Of a stretch of DNA of 64,000 nt, positions 7,574 to 16,805 are shown in pieces. Origin of the DNA: Phytomonospora sp040655735 (GTDB lineage Bacteria > Actinomycetota > Actinomycetes > Mycobacteriales > Micromonosporaceae); the NCBI RefSeq assembly GCF_040655735.1, contig NZ_JBFAKK010000021.1, forward strand, positions 20,245 through 84,244. Direction: 5' to 3'. The notes under the pieces were generated by a model. That model was given only the letters and a program-made list of their open reading frames with translations, was not told where the DNA came from and made no database searches. The position numbers and the translations under genes are program-made. Within the stretch, counting starts at the first letter, position 1. Every line of letters begins with the position of its first letter.

Positions 7574-9690
7574 GACACGTCGGTGACGGTGCCGTCCGCG
7601 TGCACGTCGACCAGGCGATCCCCGACCCGCAGGCCGCGCAGCACCGCGTTCGGGTCGAGTTCGGCGACGCAGGCGCCCGACGTGTCCAGCCGATCCGAGC
7701 CGACCTCGGGGTCGACGCCGAAGAACGACTCGATCACCAGGGCGACGTAGGCGCCGGCCGAGGAGCAGGCCCAGTCGATGATGTACGGCAGCTGCGGAGG
7801 AGCCTTCCGCGCGCCGCCGGCGACGGTGGGCATGGCCTCCTCCGTGAAGTGTCCCTGCCCGGGAGGGCCCTGGTTGGCCGAGCGGGCGAGGCCCGGAAGC
7901 CAGTCGGCGGCCACGGAGGACGCGCCGAGCGCGACCAGCGAGCGCACCGCGTCGGCGGGCCACGCGGGATAGGCGCCGTTCCACTGGTGGTCGGGGCGCA
8001 CGCTGAAGCTCGCGTCGGGGTCCCACGGCGACAGCGAGCGCACCCAGGTCTCGGTCCGCAGCTCGCGGACGTAGAAGTCCACCATTTCGGCGCGCGTCTG
8101 TTCGCTCAGGTCCTCGGCGATCGTGGTGCCGACGACGCTGAAGTCGTAGATGTGGCGCACGGGCACGCGGGTGCCGTCGGGCTGCCGGGCGGCGAAGTAG
8201 CCCTTGCCGGGCAGGTAGAGGTCGGTGACGGCCTTGACGAGCGAGTCGCCCTCGGCCTTGAGCTCGGCGGCCCCCTCGGCGTCGCCGCGGCCGGCGAGGA
8301 TCCCGGCGACCGTGCGCATGTTCCACACGTTGGCGGCGTTGAGGCTGGCGACCTCGTGGGTGTAGGAGCTGACGCACTCCAGGAGGTTGTCGATCTCGCC
8401 GTAGTCGGCCAGCGGCGAGGAGCCGCGCAGCGAGCGCCAGGCCAGCGCCCAGTCGCGCAGGTGCTCGGTGACCGGGCGGTCGCCCGGCGTCTCGTCGAGC
8501 AGGCCGGTGTCGCCGGTGAAGCGGACGTAGTCGTTGACCAGGCGCGTCATCGCGTAGTCGTTGACCGAGTACCAGCGGCCGACGGGCCCTCCGGTGAGCG
8601 AGGAGGTGCCGAAGTGCGTGTGGATGTCGGAGGCGATCCAGTGCCTCAGCTGGCGCTTCATGGGTTCGGGGTCGAGCAGCGCGTGGGTGATGGAGCTGAG
8701 GCTGTAGTCCCAGATGAAGGTCGTGGTGCCCCAGTAGCTGGGCATCAGGGTGTCGTAGCTGCGTCCGAGGACGTTGCCGGCGAAGTCGCGGCGGAACCAG
8801 ATGACGCCGAGCACGCCCCACCAGTACAGGCGGCGCAGTGCCGCCGAGGAGGTCTCCAGTTTGGGCAGGTGTCCGGAGAACTCGTCGTTGCCGGGGCGGA
8901 ACGCCGCTTCCAGCTGCGCGTTCCACAGTGTCTCGGCCGCCGCGACCGTCCGGGGGACGTCGGCGGCGACGCGGTCGAAGACGCCGGACGCCTCGACCTC
9001 GGAGGCGCCGATGGCGTGGACGTAGCCGAAGCGCGCGGTGGCGCCGGGCGCGACGTCGAGGTGGACGGTCACCTCTCCGCCCCGCTCGATGCCGCCGATG
9101 CCGACCTCGTGCTCGCCGGCGGCGGGTGCGACGCCGGAGAGGCGCACGTCGGCGTCGGTGTCGACGCCCTGCACGCTCCAGGCGGTGCGGGTCTCGTTGG
9201 CGAAGGCCAGGCGCGAAGGCCCGAGGGCGGCGCGGTTGCGCTCTTCGGGTGCCACCGCGTCGAGCCACGCCTCCGACGAGCGGGTGACCCCGGCGGCGAG
9301 CGTCAGCGCCACCGCCACCGTTCGGGGCTCCTGGCCGGTATTGGTGACGCTGACGTCGATCGCCACGGCAGTCTCACCGGGGGCGCACACCGTGAGGGTG
9401 GACAGTTCGAGGCCGGGCAGGGAAACGCTGCGGCGCACCCGGTCGGGGCGCCATTCGTGCGTGATCGGGGCGCCGTAGGACTCGACCAGCCGCCCGTCGA
9501 CGAAGCACGCCGCCGTGCGGGTGAGCCCTTGCGACACCGGCGGGAACTCCACGACGCTGATCGCGGTGAGGTCGTGGTCGACCCTGGCGGTGCCGAGGAA
9601 GTTCGTGAGTCCGCTCGGCGCGATCATGTCGTCGTAGTGGTGCGTGACCGCGTCGGCGGCCAGGTCGTCGACGGTGGGGACGAGCTGCAT
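7570..9690 (-). CDS. Six-hairpin (MGH1-like) glycoside hydrolase
   Basis: A 706-residue cytoplasmic protein without a signal peptide. The N-terminal ~230 residues form a beta-sandwich; the rest is an alpha/alpha-barrel of the GH63/GH15-like class, with aromatic and acidic motifs such as LYWWGVLGVIWFRRDFAGN, YWGTTTFIWDYSLSS and WNGAYPAWPAD. The closest type I recognise is the mannosylglycerate-hydrolase-like (MGH1-like) fold; exact family and substrate are not certain. It is coupled to the downstream SGNH esterase by ATGA and follows the ABC permease genes. The mannose-6-phosphate isomerase and ROK kinase nearby suggest a mannose-containing substrate. Confidence 0.78.
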   Translation of the reverse strand: MQLVPTVDDLAADAVTHHYDDMIAPSGLTNFLGTARVDHDLTAISVVEFPPVSQGLTRTAACFVDGRLVESYGAPITHEWRPDRVRRSVSLPGLELSTLTVCAPGETAVAIDVSVTNTGQEPRTVAVALTLAAGVTRSSEAWLDAVAPEERNRAALGPSRLAFANETRTAWSVQGVDTDADVRLSGVAPAAGEHEVGIGGIERGGEVTVHLDVAPGATARFGYVHAIGASEVEASGVFDRVAADVPRTVAAAETLWNAQLEAAFRPGNDEFSGHLPKLETSSAALRRLYWWGVLGVIWFRRDFAGNVLGRSYDTLMPSYWGTTTFIWDYSLSSITHALLDPEPMKRQLRHWIASDIHTHFGTSSLTGGPVGRWYSVNDYAMTRLVNDYVRFTGDTGLLDETPGDRPVTEHLRDWALAWRSLRGSSPLADYGEIDNLLECVSSYTHEVASLNAANVWNMRTVAGILAGRGDAEGAAELKAEGDSLVKAVTDLYLPGKGYFAARQPDGTRVPVRHIYDFSVVGTTIAEDLSEQTRAEMVDFYVRELRTETWVRSLSPWDPDASFSVRPDHQWNGAYPAWPADAVRSLVALGASSVAADWLPGLARSANQGPPGQGHFTEEAMPTVAGGARKAPPQLPYIIDWACSSAGAYVALVIESFFGVDPEVGSDRLDTSGACVAELDPNAVLRGLRVGDRLVDVHADGTVTDVS

Positions 9691-9701
9691 GAGGGCTCCT
9701 G

Positions 9702-10511
9702 TCACTGTCCGAGGGCGAGGCCGCGGGCGAAGAACTTCTGCGTGAAGAGGAAGAGGACGACCGTCGGCAGCGAGACGAGCAGGCCGCCGGCGAGCACGGT
9801 CGCCATCTGGGCGCCGCCGTAGGTGCTCTGCATGCCGGCGAGGCTGGTCACGATCGGCCGGACGTCGTCGGACTGGCTCAGGGTCAGGCCGAGCAGCAGG
9901 TCGTTCCAGATGAAGGTGGCCTGCAGGATGAAGATCGCGACGAGGGCGCTCGACGCCATGGGCAGGTACACGCGGGTGAAGATGCGCCAGGTGGAGGCGC
10001 CGTCGAGTACTGCCGCCTCGAACACGTTGTGCCCGATGCCGGTGAAGAAGTTGCGCATCACGAAGGCCGAGAAGGGGATCGAGATCGCCGTGTACACGAT
10101 GATCATGCCCAGCCGGGTGTCGAAGAGGCTGACCCGGGAGTAGGCGTCGAACAGCGGCAGGATGATCATCTGGATCGGGAAGACCGTCCCGCCGAAGATC
10201 AGCACGAACCAGGCGAACCCGTGGCGCAGCCGCAGCGCGACGATCGCGAAGCCGGCGGCGGCGCCGACCAGCACCGCGATCGTCGGTGAGACGACGGCGT
10301 AGACGAGCGTGCTCAGCACGCTCTCGCCGAGCCCGGACAGGCGCATGGCGTCGCCGATGTTCGAGAACAGCGAGAAGTCGGTGGGGATCCACGACTCCTT
10401 GGAGGTGAAGCCCTCCGGCGCCTTCGACGCGTTGATCAGCAGCAGGTAGACCGGGAGCAGCCAGACGAGGCCGAGGACGATGAGGACGGTGGTGCGGATG
10501 ACTCGTGACAT
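9702..10511 (-). CDS. ABC sugar transporter permease (MalG type)
   Basis: A 269-residue inner-membrane permease with six predicted helices and the conserved cytoplasmic EAA loop (FEAAVLDGASTWRIFTRVYLPM). It pairs with the MalF-type permease 3 nt upstream and the lipoprotein before that to form a CUT1-type carbohydrate importer. No ATPase gene is present in the operon; a shared MsiK-type ATPase elsewhere would be normal for actinomycetes. Confidence 0.92.
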   Translation of the reverse strand: MSRVIRTTVLIVLGLVWLLPVYLLLINASKAPEGFTSKESWIPTDFSLFSNIGDAMRLSGLGESVLSTLVYAVVSPTIAVLVGAAAGFAIVALRLRHGFAWFVLIFGGTVFPIQMIILPLFDAYSRVSLFDTRLGMIIVYTAISIPFSAFVMRNFFTGIGHNVFEAAVLDGASTWRIFTRVYLPMASSALVAIFILQATFIWNDLLLGLTLSQSDDVRPIVTSLAGMQSTYGGAQMATVLAGGLLVSLPTVVLFLFTQKFFARGLALGQ

Positions 10512-10514
10512 GGG

Positions 10515-11420
10515 TCAGCCCTCGTGCTTACTGGACAGCTGCTGGCGCAGGTAGAGGATCGCGGCCGCGAGCGTCACGACCGTGAGGAACACCGCGATCG
10601 CCGAACCGAGACCGTATTCGCTGTTCACGAAGGTCTCCTTGTACATCGTCAGTGCGAGCGTCTCGGACGAGCGTCCCGGCCCGCCCTTGGTCATGCCCTG
10701 CACGATGTCGAAGGTCTTCAGGCTCGCGACGATCGACAGGCCGACGACGACCGCGGTCAGTGGCCGCAGCATCGGCCACAGGATGCTGCGGAACAGGCGC
10801 AGTCCGGTGGCGCCGTCCAGCTTCGCCGCCTCCAGCGGTTCCTTCGGGATCGACTGGAGCCCGATGGTGAACAGCAGGGCGTTCACGCCGACGCCCTGCC
10901 AGGCGATCGCGATGATCATCACGACCGTGTTGAGCGGGGAGTCGACGAGCCAGCGCGGGGTGTCGGCGATCCCGAAGGCGCCGAGCGCCTGGTCGAGGGC
11001 GCCGTCGCTGCCCAGGATGAACGACCAGATGACCGCCACCCCGATTCCCGAGAGGGCGTAGGGGATGAGGAACGGGAGCCGCAGCCAGATGCCGCCCTTG
11101 AGGTTCCAGGTGAGCAGGGCGACCCCGAGCCCGATGCCCACCGGGATGAGGAGGGTGCCGCCGACCCACAGCAGCGTGTTGAGCACGGAGCCCATGAACT
11201 GCGGGTCGTCGAACATCTCCGCGTAGTTCTCGAGGCCGATCCACTCGGGATCGCCCAGTCCGTTGTAGTCGGTGAAGCTGAGGAACGTCGTCCACAGCAG
11301 CGGCAGGTAGAGGAGCACCGCCACCAGCAGCACGCTGGGCGCGATGAACCCCCGGGCCGACCAGCGGTAGGTGTCCCGCCGCCTTGCGGCCTTCACCGTC
11401 GGGGTCTTGTCGGACGTCAT
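10515..11420 (-). CDS. ABC sugar transporter permease (MalF type)
   Basis: A 301-residue inner-membrane permease with a cytosolic N-terminus and six to seven helices. The EAA loop reads LEAAKLDGATGLRLFRSILWPML. It lies between the binding protein and the MalG-type permease with gaps of 6 and 3 nt, so the three are translated from one message. Confidence 0.92.
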   Translation of the reverse strand: MTSDKTPTVKAARRRDTYRWSARGFIAPSVLLVAVLLYLPLLWTTFLSFTDYNGLGDPEWIGLENYAEMFDDPQFMGSVLNTLLWVGGTLLIPVGIGLGVALLTWNLKGGIWLRLPFLIPYALSGIGVAVIWSFILGSDGALDQALGAFGIADTPRWLVDSPLNTVVMIIAIAWQGVGVNALLFTIGLQSIPKEPLEAAKLDGATGLRLFRSILWPMLRPLTAVVVGLSIVASLKTFDIVQGMTKGGPGRSSETLALTMYKETFVNSEYGLGSAIAVFLTVVTLAAAILYLRQQLSSKHEG

Positions 11421-11426
11421 CGGGAG

Positions 11427-12689
11427 CTACTCCTGGTCTGCCCAGTATTTGTCCGCCTCGGCCTGGATCGCCTCAAGGAACGGCAGCGGGTCGCCCGGGT
11501 TGGCGATGAAGGCGCCGAACTGTTCGAGCGCGACGGTCAGGATCGGCGTCGGGGTGGCCTCGTAGAACCGGTCGTAGCGCTCGTAGCCCGCACCGGAGAC
11601 GGTGGTGCCGAGCTCTTCGAGCATCGGGTCGGCGACGGTGGCCTTCGGGTTGAAGGCGACGTCACCGCGCGCGGCGCTCCACGCCGTCTGCGCCTCGGGC
11701 GACATCCACCACTCCGAGTAGGACATGCCGAGCGTCTTCTGCGAGGAGTTCTCGGCAACGCAAAGCGGACCGGACTCGACGGCGATGGGGGTCGTGGGGA
11801 GCGCCGGGTTGACCGCGGGGATCACGAACATCCCGTAGTCCTCCCCGGAGACCATGCCGGCGCCGTTCAGCGAGCCGTTGAAGAAGGACCCGAAGTTGAT
11901 CATCGCGTAGTCGCCCTGCTTGAGGCCGACGGCCGGGTCGACGGTGCTGCCCGCGTCGCTGAACCAGCCGGCTTCCTGCTGGTCGCGCCAGGTCTCCATG
12001 ATCTCGACGATCCGCGGGTCGGTGTACTTCACCTCACCGGTCGCCAGCCCGTTGTACAGCGCGGGGTCGGTACCGGCCACCAGCTGCTGGAACCAAGGGA
12101 ACGTGAACAGCGTGCTGGTCTGGTAGTACGGCGTGACGCCGGCACCCTTCAGCTTCGCCGCGGCGGCGTCGAGGTCCGCCCAGGTGGTGGGCACCTCGAT
12201 GCCCTCCTCCTTGAAGATGTTCTTGTTGTAGTACATCACCCAGTAGGCGATGTTCATCGGGACGCAGTACTGCTTGCCGTCATAGGTGTACGCGTCCTTC
12301 ATGTCCTCGGCGATCCAGCCCTCGTCGACCGCCTTCGTCCAGATGTCGGTCGTCTCGGCGATCAGGCCCTCGTCGACGAGCTCACCGAGCGAGGTCCCGG
12401 TCTGCCAGGTGAACAGGCCCGGGCTCTTGTCGGTGCGGAAGGACTGCCGGATGAAGGCGTCGTACTGGGCGGCGTCGGAGTACCCGGTGGTGTTCAGGTC
12501 GATGCTGACGTCGGTCTTGCTCTGCGCGTTCAGCTCGTCGAAGTCGGGCTCCCAGGCTGCCTTGTTCGTGTAGAAGTCGAGCGTGCCCGTCTTCGCGCCG
12601 TCGTCGTCGCCCCCGCCACCGCACGCTGCGAGCACCAGGGAGGCGGCAACGGCGGCGCTGATGCCGAGGAGGGTCTTCCTTGATCTCAT
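11427..12689 (-). CDS. Sugar-binding lipoprotein of ABC importer
   Basis: A 420-residue extracellular solute-binding protein (family 1). The lipobox LVLAACGGGG places the lipidated Cys at residue 23, so it is tethered outside the membrane. The mature domain has W/Y-rich stretches (NTTGYSDAAQYDAFIRQSF, WQTGTSLGELVDEGLI) typical of oligosaccharide receptors. The start codon is ATG, with AAAGGAG 6 nt ahead. It delivers substrate to the MalF/MalG permeases downstream. The sugar is not identifiable, though the operon enzymes suggest a mannose-containing glycoside. Confidence 0.9.
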   Translation of the reverse strand: MRSRKTLLGISAAVAASLVLAACGGGGDDDGAKTGTLDFYTNKAAWEPDFDELNAQSKTDVSIDLNTTGYSDAAQYDAFIRQSFRTDKSPGLFTWQTGTSLGELVDEGLIAETTDIWTKAVDEGWIAEDMKDAYTYDGKQYCVPMNIAYWVMYYNKNIFKEEGIEVPTTWADLDAAAAKLKGAGVTPYYQTSTLFTFPWFQQLVAGTDPALYNGLATGEVKYTDPRIVEIMETWRDQQEAGWFSDAGSTVDPAVGLKQGDYAMINFGSFFNGSLNGAGMVSGEDYGMFVIPAVNPALPTTPIAVESGPLCVAENSSQKTLGMSYSEWWMSPEAQTAWSAARGDVAFNPKATVADPMLEELGTTVSGAGYERYDRFYEATPTPILTVALEQFGAFIANPGDPLPFLEAIQAEADKYWADQE

Positions 12690-12746
12690 TTCGAACTCCT
12701 TTGTTCTACGTCTGCTCAGGGGGACCGGCGCTCACCGCCGTCGGCG

Positions 12747-14576
12747 TCAGGCCTCGCCGACGCGCGTGCCGCGGATCGAGGCCTTGACCGTCGCGAACCG
12801 CTCGCTTCGCGAGCGCGCCGTCCGCCGGATGACGTACGGGCCGACGGCCGCCGGGATGATGAAGGTCTCGGCGTAGTGGATCTCGTAGGGCTCGAAGGCA
12901 CCGGTGGGGCTGACGATCTCGACCTCGTCTCCCTCGACGAGGTTGAGCACGTTCACGGTGCCCTCGGTGTCGTGCGCGGCCTGCTCGGAGAACCAGTGGC
13001 GGCGCACCTCGATGAACTCCAGCTCGTGCAGCCCGGTGCGCTCCTCGACGACGTCGCCGTCGGTGGCGATCTCCTCGACCTGCCCGACGAGGTTCGCCTC
13101 GGTCCAGGCCCGGTCGCGGTACCACTCGAGGTTCTTCTCGCCGTGGTCGAGGTGCACGGGGCGGGGCACGCCGTCGAGGCCGAGACGGCCCCAGTCCCAC
13201 AGCTTGAAGGTGAAGATGAAGGGCGTCGCCGAGATCTCCAGGACCATCGAGTTCGCGCCCGAGCTGTGCACCGTCCCGGCCGGGATCAGGAAGTGGTCGT
13301 GCTTCTTGGCGGGGAAGGTGTTGACGTACTTCTCGGCCTCGAAGGGGCGCTCACCGGTGGCGGCGACCCGCAGGTCGTCCATCATCGCGTCCTTGTCGAC
13401 GCCGTCCTTGAATCCGAGGTAGACCTTGGCGTCCTCGCCGGCGTCGAGCATGTAGTACGACTCGTCCTGCGTGTAGTGCATGCCGAAGGTCTGCTGGATG
13501 TAGTCGGTGAGGGGGTGCACCTGGAGGGAGAGGTTGCCGCCCTCCATCGTGTCGAGGAAGTCGAAGCGGATGGGGAACTCGGCGCCGAAGCGCGCGTAGG
13601 TCCGCTCCCCCAGGAGCGCCTTGGGCTCGGAGAAGACGAGGTCGAGCGACGGGATCTCGACGATCGCGCCCTCGGCGTCCTCCAGGAGCAGCGAGTTCTC
13701 CTCCGGCACGCAGTCGAAGCACCAGGCGTAGTTCGGCTGCCCCGGGTCGAGGTCGAGCTTGCTCTTCATCCACTGCCCGCCCCACACACCGGGGTCGAAG
13801 AAGGGCACGACGCGAAACGGCGCGTGCGCGGCGGCGGTGATGGCGGCGCGGAAGGCATCACCGGTGATCATGCCCGCGACGCGGGTGCTCGGCTCGGCGG
13901 GCCCGACGGCGTTGGCGTCGAGCACGAAGTCGAGCCGGCTGAAGAGGGTCCGCTTGTGCCGGTCGGCGACGCGCCACTCCACGAAGAAGCCGCGCTTGTA
14001 CTTGCGCAGCCGGTCCTCCTCGGGGTTCCCCGCGCGCCAGTTCGGCGCGCCGGCGCGCTGCCGCAGCTGGAGCTCCCAGCGGGCCATGTCGGCCAGGACG
14101 AGCGCGTACGGCGCCGCGAGGCGGCGGGCGACGAGGTCGGCGCCCCAGCCGAGCAGGACGGTCGGCCGGTCGTCCGACGCGACGTCGGCGGCGGTCGCGG
14201 CGAGACGGTCGGCGTCGTAGAAGGCGTCGACCGTGGCGTGCGAGAGGACACCGAACACGCGGTCGTCGGTGAGGTTGTCGGCGATGAGCGCGTCGATATC
14301 GGCGATGGGGAGCGCGGCGGCCTCTTCCACGTCGACGATCCGCCACCGCGGGAGCGCGTCGGCGATCGCCTTGGCGATCAGCGGGAGGTCCGCGCCCGGG
14401 TACGCGTCGACGGCGAGCAGCGGCGTGCCGCCCTCCGCCCGGTCGGTCGCCACCTCGGCGGCCCGGACCCACGCCTCGATGCCGGGGAGCACACGGGCGT
14501 CGGCCGGAAGGGGCACCGTGGGCTGCTTGACGTAGCGGCCGGCCGGGACCTTGGAGGATGGACTAGCGGGGGACAC
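12747..14576 (-). CDS. manA: Class I mannose-6-phosphate isomerase with N-terminal extra domain
   Basis: 609 residues, far longer than the usual ~400. The C-terminal part (about 250-609) is a cupin-type phosphomannose isomerase converting mannose-6-P to fructose-6-P. The zinc ligands are recognisable: Gln and His in NLSLQVHPLTDY, Glu in TQDESYYML, His in IPAGTVHSSGAN. Residues 1-240 resemble a nucleoside/sugar-kinase-like alpha/beta domain, but the expected P-loop position reads VDAYPGADLPLI, so phosphotransfer is probably lost. GTG at 14574-14576 is chosen because AAAAGGAG lies 5 nt upstream. It overlaps the ROK gene end by 14 nt. Confidence 0.85.
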   Translation of the reverse strand: MSPASPSSKVPAGRYVKQPTVPLPADARVLPGIEAWVRAAEVATDRAEGGTPLLAVDAYPGADLPLIAKAIADALPRWRIVDVEEAAALPIADIDALIADNLTDDRVFGVLSHATVDAFYDADRLAATAADVASDDRPTVLLGWGADLVARRLAAPYALVLADMARWELQLRQRAGAPNWRAGNPEEDRLRKYKRGFFVEWRVADRHKRTLFSRLDFVLDANAVGPAEPSTRVAGMITGDAFRAAITAAAHAPFRVVPFFDPGVWGGQWMKSKLDLDPGQPNYAWCFDCVPEENSLLLEDAEGAIVEIPSLDLVFSEPKALLGERTYARFGAEFPIRFDFLDTMEGGNLSLQVHPLTDYIQQTFGMHYTQDESYYMLDAGEDAKVYLGFKDGVDKDAMMDDLRVAATGERPFEAEKYVNTFPAKKHDHFLIPAGTVHSSGANSMVLEISATPFIFTFKLWDWGRLGLDGVPRPVHLDHGEKNLEWYRDRAWTEANLVGQVEEIATDGDVVEERTGLHELEFIEVRRHWFSEQAAHDTEGTVNVLNLVEGDEVEIVSPTGAFEPYEIHYAETFIIPAAVGPYVIRRTARSRSERFATVKASIRGTRVGEA

Positions 14577-15477
14577 GAGCGCTCCTTTTGGGATGGTCTG
14601 CGGCCGCGAGGACGGACAGTCCGCGCAGCACCGAGAGATCGGGTCGATCGGGGATGACGAAGGCCGGGCGGTGCGAGCTGGTCCAGAGGTGCTCGGTGAC
14701 GTAGGCCTCGATCGGCGCGGCGACCGCTGTGCCCGCGCGCAGGATTCCGCCGGAGAGGATGACGACGTCGGGGTCGTAGGCGTGGCAGAGCGAGACGGCG
14801 GTGGCGCCCCAGGCGCGGACCGCACGGTCGAGGAGGGCGGCGGCGGGGGCGTCGCCGGCTTCGGCCGCCGCGACCAGTTCCTTGACGTCGGTGACGGCGT
14901 CTCCCCTGGTCGCGAGGTCGCGACGGATGGCCCAGGCACCTGCGATCGACTCGGCGCAGCCGACGTTGCCGCAGTTGCACAGCTCGCCGTCGAGGTCGAC
15001 GGTCAGGTGGCCGCCGAGGATGCCCGCGTGGTCGTGGGCGCCGCGCAGCACGGTGCCGTCTATGACGGCGGCGGTGCCGATGCCGGTGCCGAGGGTCATC
15101 AGGACGGCGTTGCGCTCGCCCGCCGCCGAGCCGGTGGTGATCTCGCCGACGAGGGCCGCCCGGGCGTCGTTCTCGACGACGGCGGCCAGGCCGAACGACT
15201 CCCGCGCCCAGGCGATCAGGTCGAGGCCGCCGAGGCGGGGGTGCTTGTCGTGCGCCTTCACGAGGCGCCCGGCGGCACGGTCCACGACGCCGGGCACCGC
15301 GATGCCCGCCGAGAGCGGCACGGCCGGCGAGACGTCGGCGATCAGGGCGCGCGCGGCGGCGGCGGTCTCCTCGACGTCGCCGGGGCCGGTGGGAACCGTG
15401 GAGGTGCGCAGTGCCTCGCCCTTGTCGAGGACGCCGAGCTTGATCTCGGATCCACCGAAGTCGATGCAGAGTTCCAT
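14563..15477 (-). CDS. ROK-family sugar kinase
   Basis: A 304-residue protein with the ROK/ASKHA fold. The phosphate-1 loop CIDFGGSEIKLG opens the protein, catalytic Asp sits in VVENDARAALVGE, and TLGTGIGTAAVIDG follows. The zinc-binding motif is present as GHLTVDLDGELCNCGNVGCAES. No DNA-binding domain precedes it, so it is a kinase, probably for mannose or a similar hexose given the downstream phosphomannose isomerase. ATG at 15475-15477 has GGAGGGAGA just upstream. It is the first structural gene after the LacI operator. Confidence 0.87.
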   Translation of the reverse strand: MELCIDFGGSEIKLGVLDKGEALRTSTVPTGPGDVEETAAAARALIADVSPAVPLSAGIAVPGVVDRAAGRLVKAHDKHPRLGGLDLIAWARESFGLAAVVENDARAALVGEITTGSAAGERNAVLMTLGTGIGTAAVIDGTVLRGAHDHAGILGGHLTVDLDGELCNCGNVGCAESIAGAWAIRRDLATRGDAVTDVKELVAAAEAGDAPAAALLDRAVRAWGATAVSLCHAYDPDVVILSGGILRAGTAVAAPIEAYVTEHLWTSSHRPAFVIPDRPDLSVLRGLSVLAAADHPKRSARVPR

Positions 15478-15538
15478 CGCCGTCTCCCTCCTCGTCCGTG
15501 TCGCGCGCGGCGTCGTCTCCATGTAGGCGATCTTGCCG

Positions 15539-15556
15539 ATTGGTAACGTTACCAAT
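15539..15556. promoter_or_regulatory. LacI-family operator, perfect 18-bp palindrome
   Basis: ATTGGTAACGTTACCAAT reads the same on both strands and has the central CG typical of LacI/GalR operators. It lies 62 bp before the ROK start and 45 bp after the LacI gene end, where it could control the leftward operon. Binding by the adjacent LacI protein is inferred. Confidence 0.8.
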
Positions 15557-15601
15557 TGACGGAGGGGCTGGCAACCCCCTTGATCGGCGGGTGTCCGGAC
15601 G

Positions 15602-16618
15602 TCAGGGATATTCGATGGTGACGGGCAGCTCGACGGTCCTGGCCTCGCGGGCGGAGTCGTCGTCGAGCCTTGAGAACAGCAGCGTCGCGGCCTCCCGGCC
15701 GAGCAGACGCGCGTCGTGGTTGATGATCGTCACGGGCACCGGCATGAGCTCGGAGAGCTCGAAGTCGTCGAAGCTCACGATCGAGGGGTGCGGCCCGGGA
15801 AGACCGTCGCGTATACGCCGGCCGATCTCGCGAAGGGCACCGATGGTGTTCCGGTTGTTCGCGCTGAAGATCGCCGTCGGGGCGTCGGCGAGGTCGAGCA
15901 TCGCCCGCGCGGCCAGACTCGCCGCGGGCACGTCCTGCTGGTCGCGGGCCACGATCGCCGGGTCGATCGGCGCGCCGCGCTCGGTCATCGCCCGCTCGTA
16001 CCCCCGGTAGCGGCGCTCGCCGGTGAAGACCGAGCTGCGGTTGCCGATGAAGCCGATGCGCGTGTGGCCGGCGTCGAGCAGGGAGATCGTGCCCCGGTAG
16101 GCGCCGCCCACGTCGTCGAGGAGCACCGTGTCGACCTCAAGGCCCGCGACCCGGCGCGAAGCCAGCACGAGCGGGACGTCGCCCAGCCGCTCCGGCCGCA
16201 GGTGCGCCGCGTCGCCGCCCGTCGGGACGAGGATGAGCCCGTCGACCTGGCGGCCGATGAAGTCGCTGACGAGCTGGCGCTCACGCGCGTCGTCCTCACC
16301 GGTGTTGCCGAGGATGATGCGCCGGCCGTGCTCGGCGGCGACCTCCTCGACACCGAGCGCGAAGCTGCCGTAGTACGGGTTGGCGAGGTTGGTGATCGCG
16401 ATGCCGATCAGGCCGCTGGGCTGCCCCGGGCGGAGGCTGCGCGCGTTCTCGTTGCGGTAGTAGCCGAGCTCGCGCACGGCCGCCATCACGCGTTCCTGGA
16501 GGTCCGGGCGCACGTTACGGCCGCCGGCCAGCGTGCGCGAGGCGGTCATCGGGCTCACGCCCGCGCGGCTCGCGACCTCCTTGATCGTCGGCTGGCGTGC
16601 TCCTCGCGATGTCGCCAT
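15602..16618 (-). CDS. LacI-family transcriptional repressor
   Basis: A 338-residue regulator. The N-terminal LacI helix-turn-helix and hinge (TIKEVASRAGVSPMTASRTLAGG, residues about 11-33) are followed by a periplasmic-binding-protein-like effector domain (IGIAITNLANPYYGSF onward). ATG at 16616-16618 has AAGGGGG upstream. It lies upstream of and in the same direction as the sugar operon, with the palindrome at 15539-15556 between them. The sugar or phosphorylated sugar sensed is unknown. Confidence 0.92.
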   Translation of the reverse strand: MATSRGARQPTIKEVASRAGVSPMTASRTLAGGRNVRPDLQERVMAAVRELGYYRNENARSLRPGQPSGLIGIAITNLANPYYGSFALGVEEVAAEHGRRIILGNTGEDDARERQLVSDFIGRQVDGLILVPTGGDAAHLRPERLGDVPLVLASRRVAGLEVDTVLLDDVGGAYRGTISLLDAGHTRIGFIGNRSSVFTGERRYRGYERAMTERGAPIDPAIVARDQQDVPAASLAARAMLDLADAPTAIFSANNRNTIGALREIGRRIRDGLPGPHPSIVSFDDFELSELMPVPVTIINHDARLLGREAATLLFSRLDDDSAREARTVELPVTIEYP

Positions 16619-16805
16619 GCCCGCCCCCTTCGCCTCGTGCGCCGATCCTATGCGACCTCACGGCGGCCGGACGAGAGCGCCGGTGCCGCGATGATCACCG
16701 ACGACCTTATGCCCGGCGGCACGGGCGGGGCGGAGCGGCGGCTGTCGAGGGGCTGGGGCGCGTGCTCTACAGCTACACCCCCTCCGGCCTCCGTCCGAAC
16801 CCGCC

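Noticed and set aside
6353..9268. A 971-codon leftward frame through the glycosidase region
   Set aside because: Only its last 406 codons (the SGNH hydrolase) are real; the earlier part is out of frame with the glycosidase gene, which has clear family motifs.
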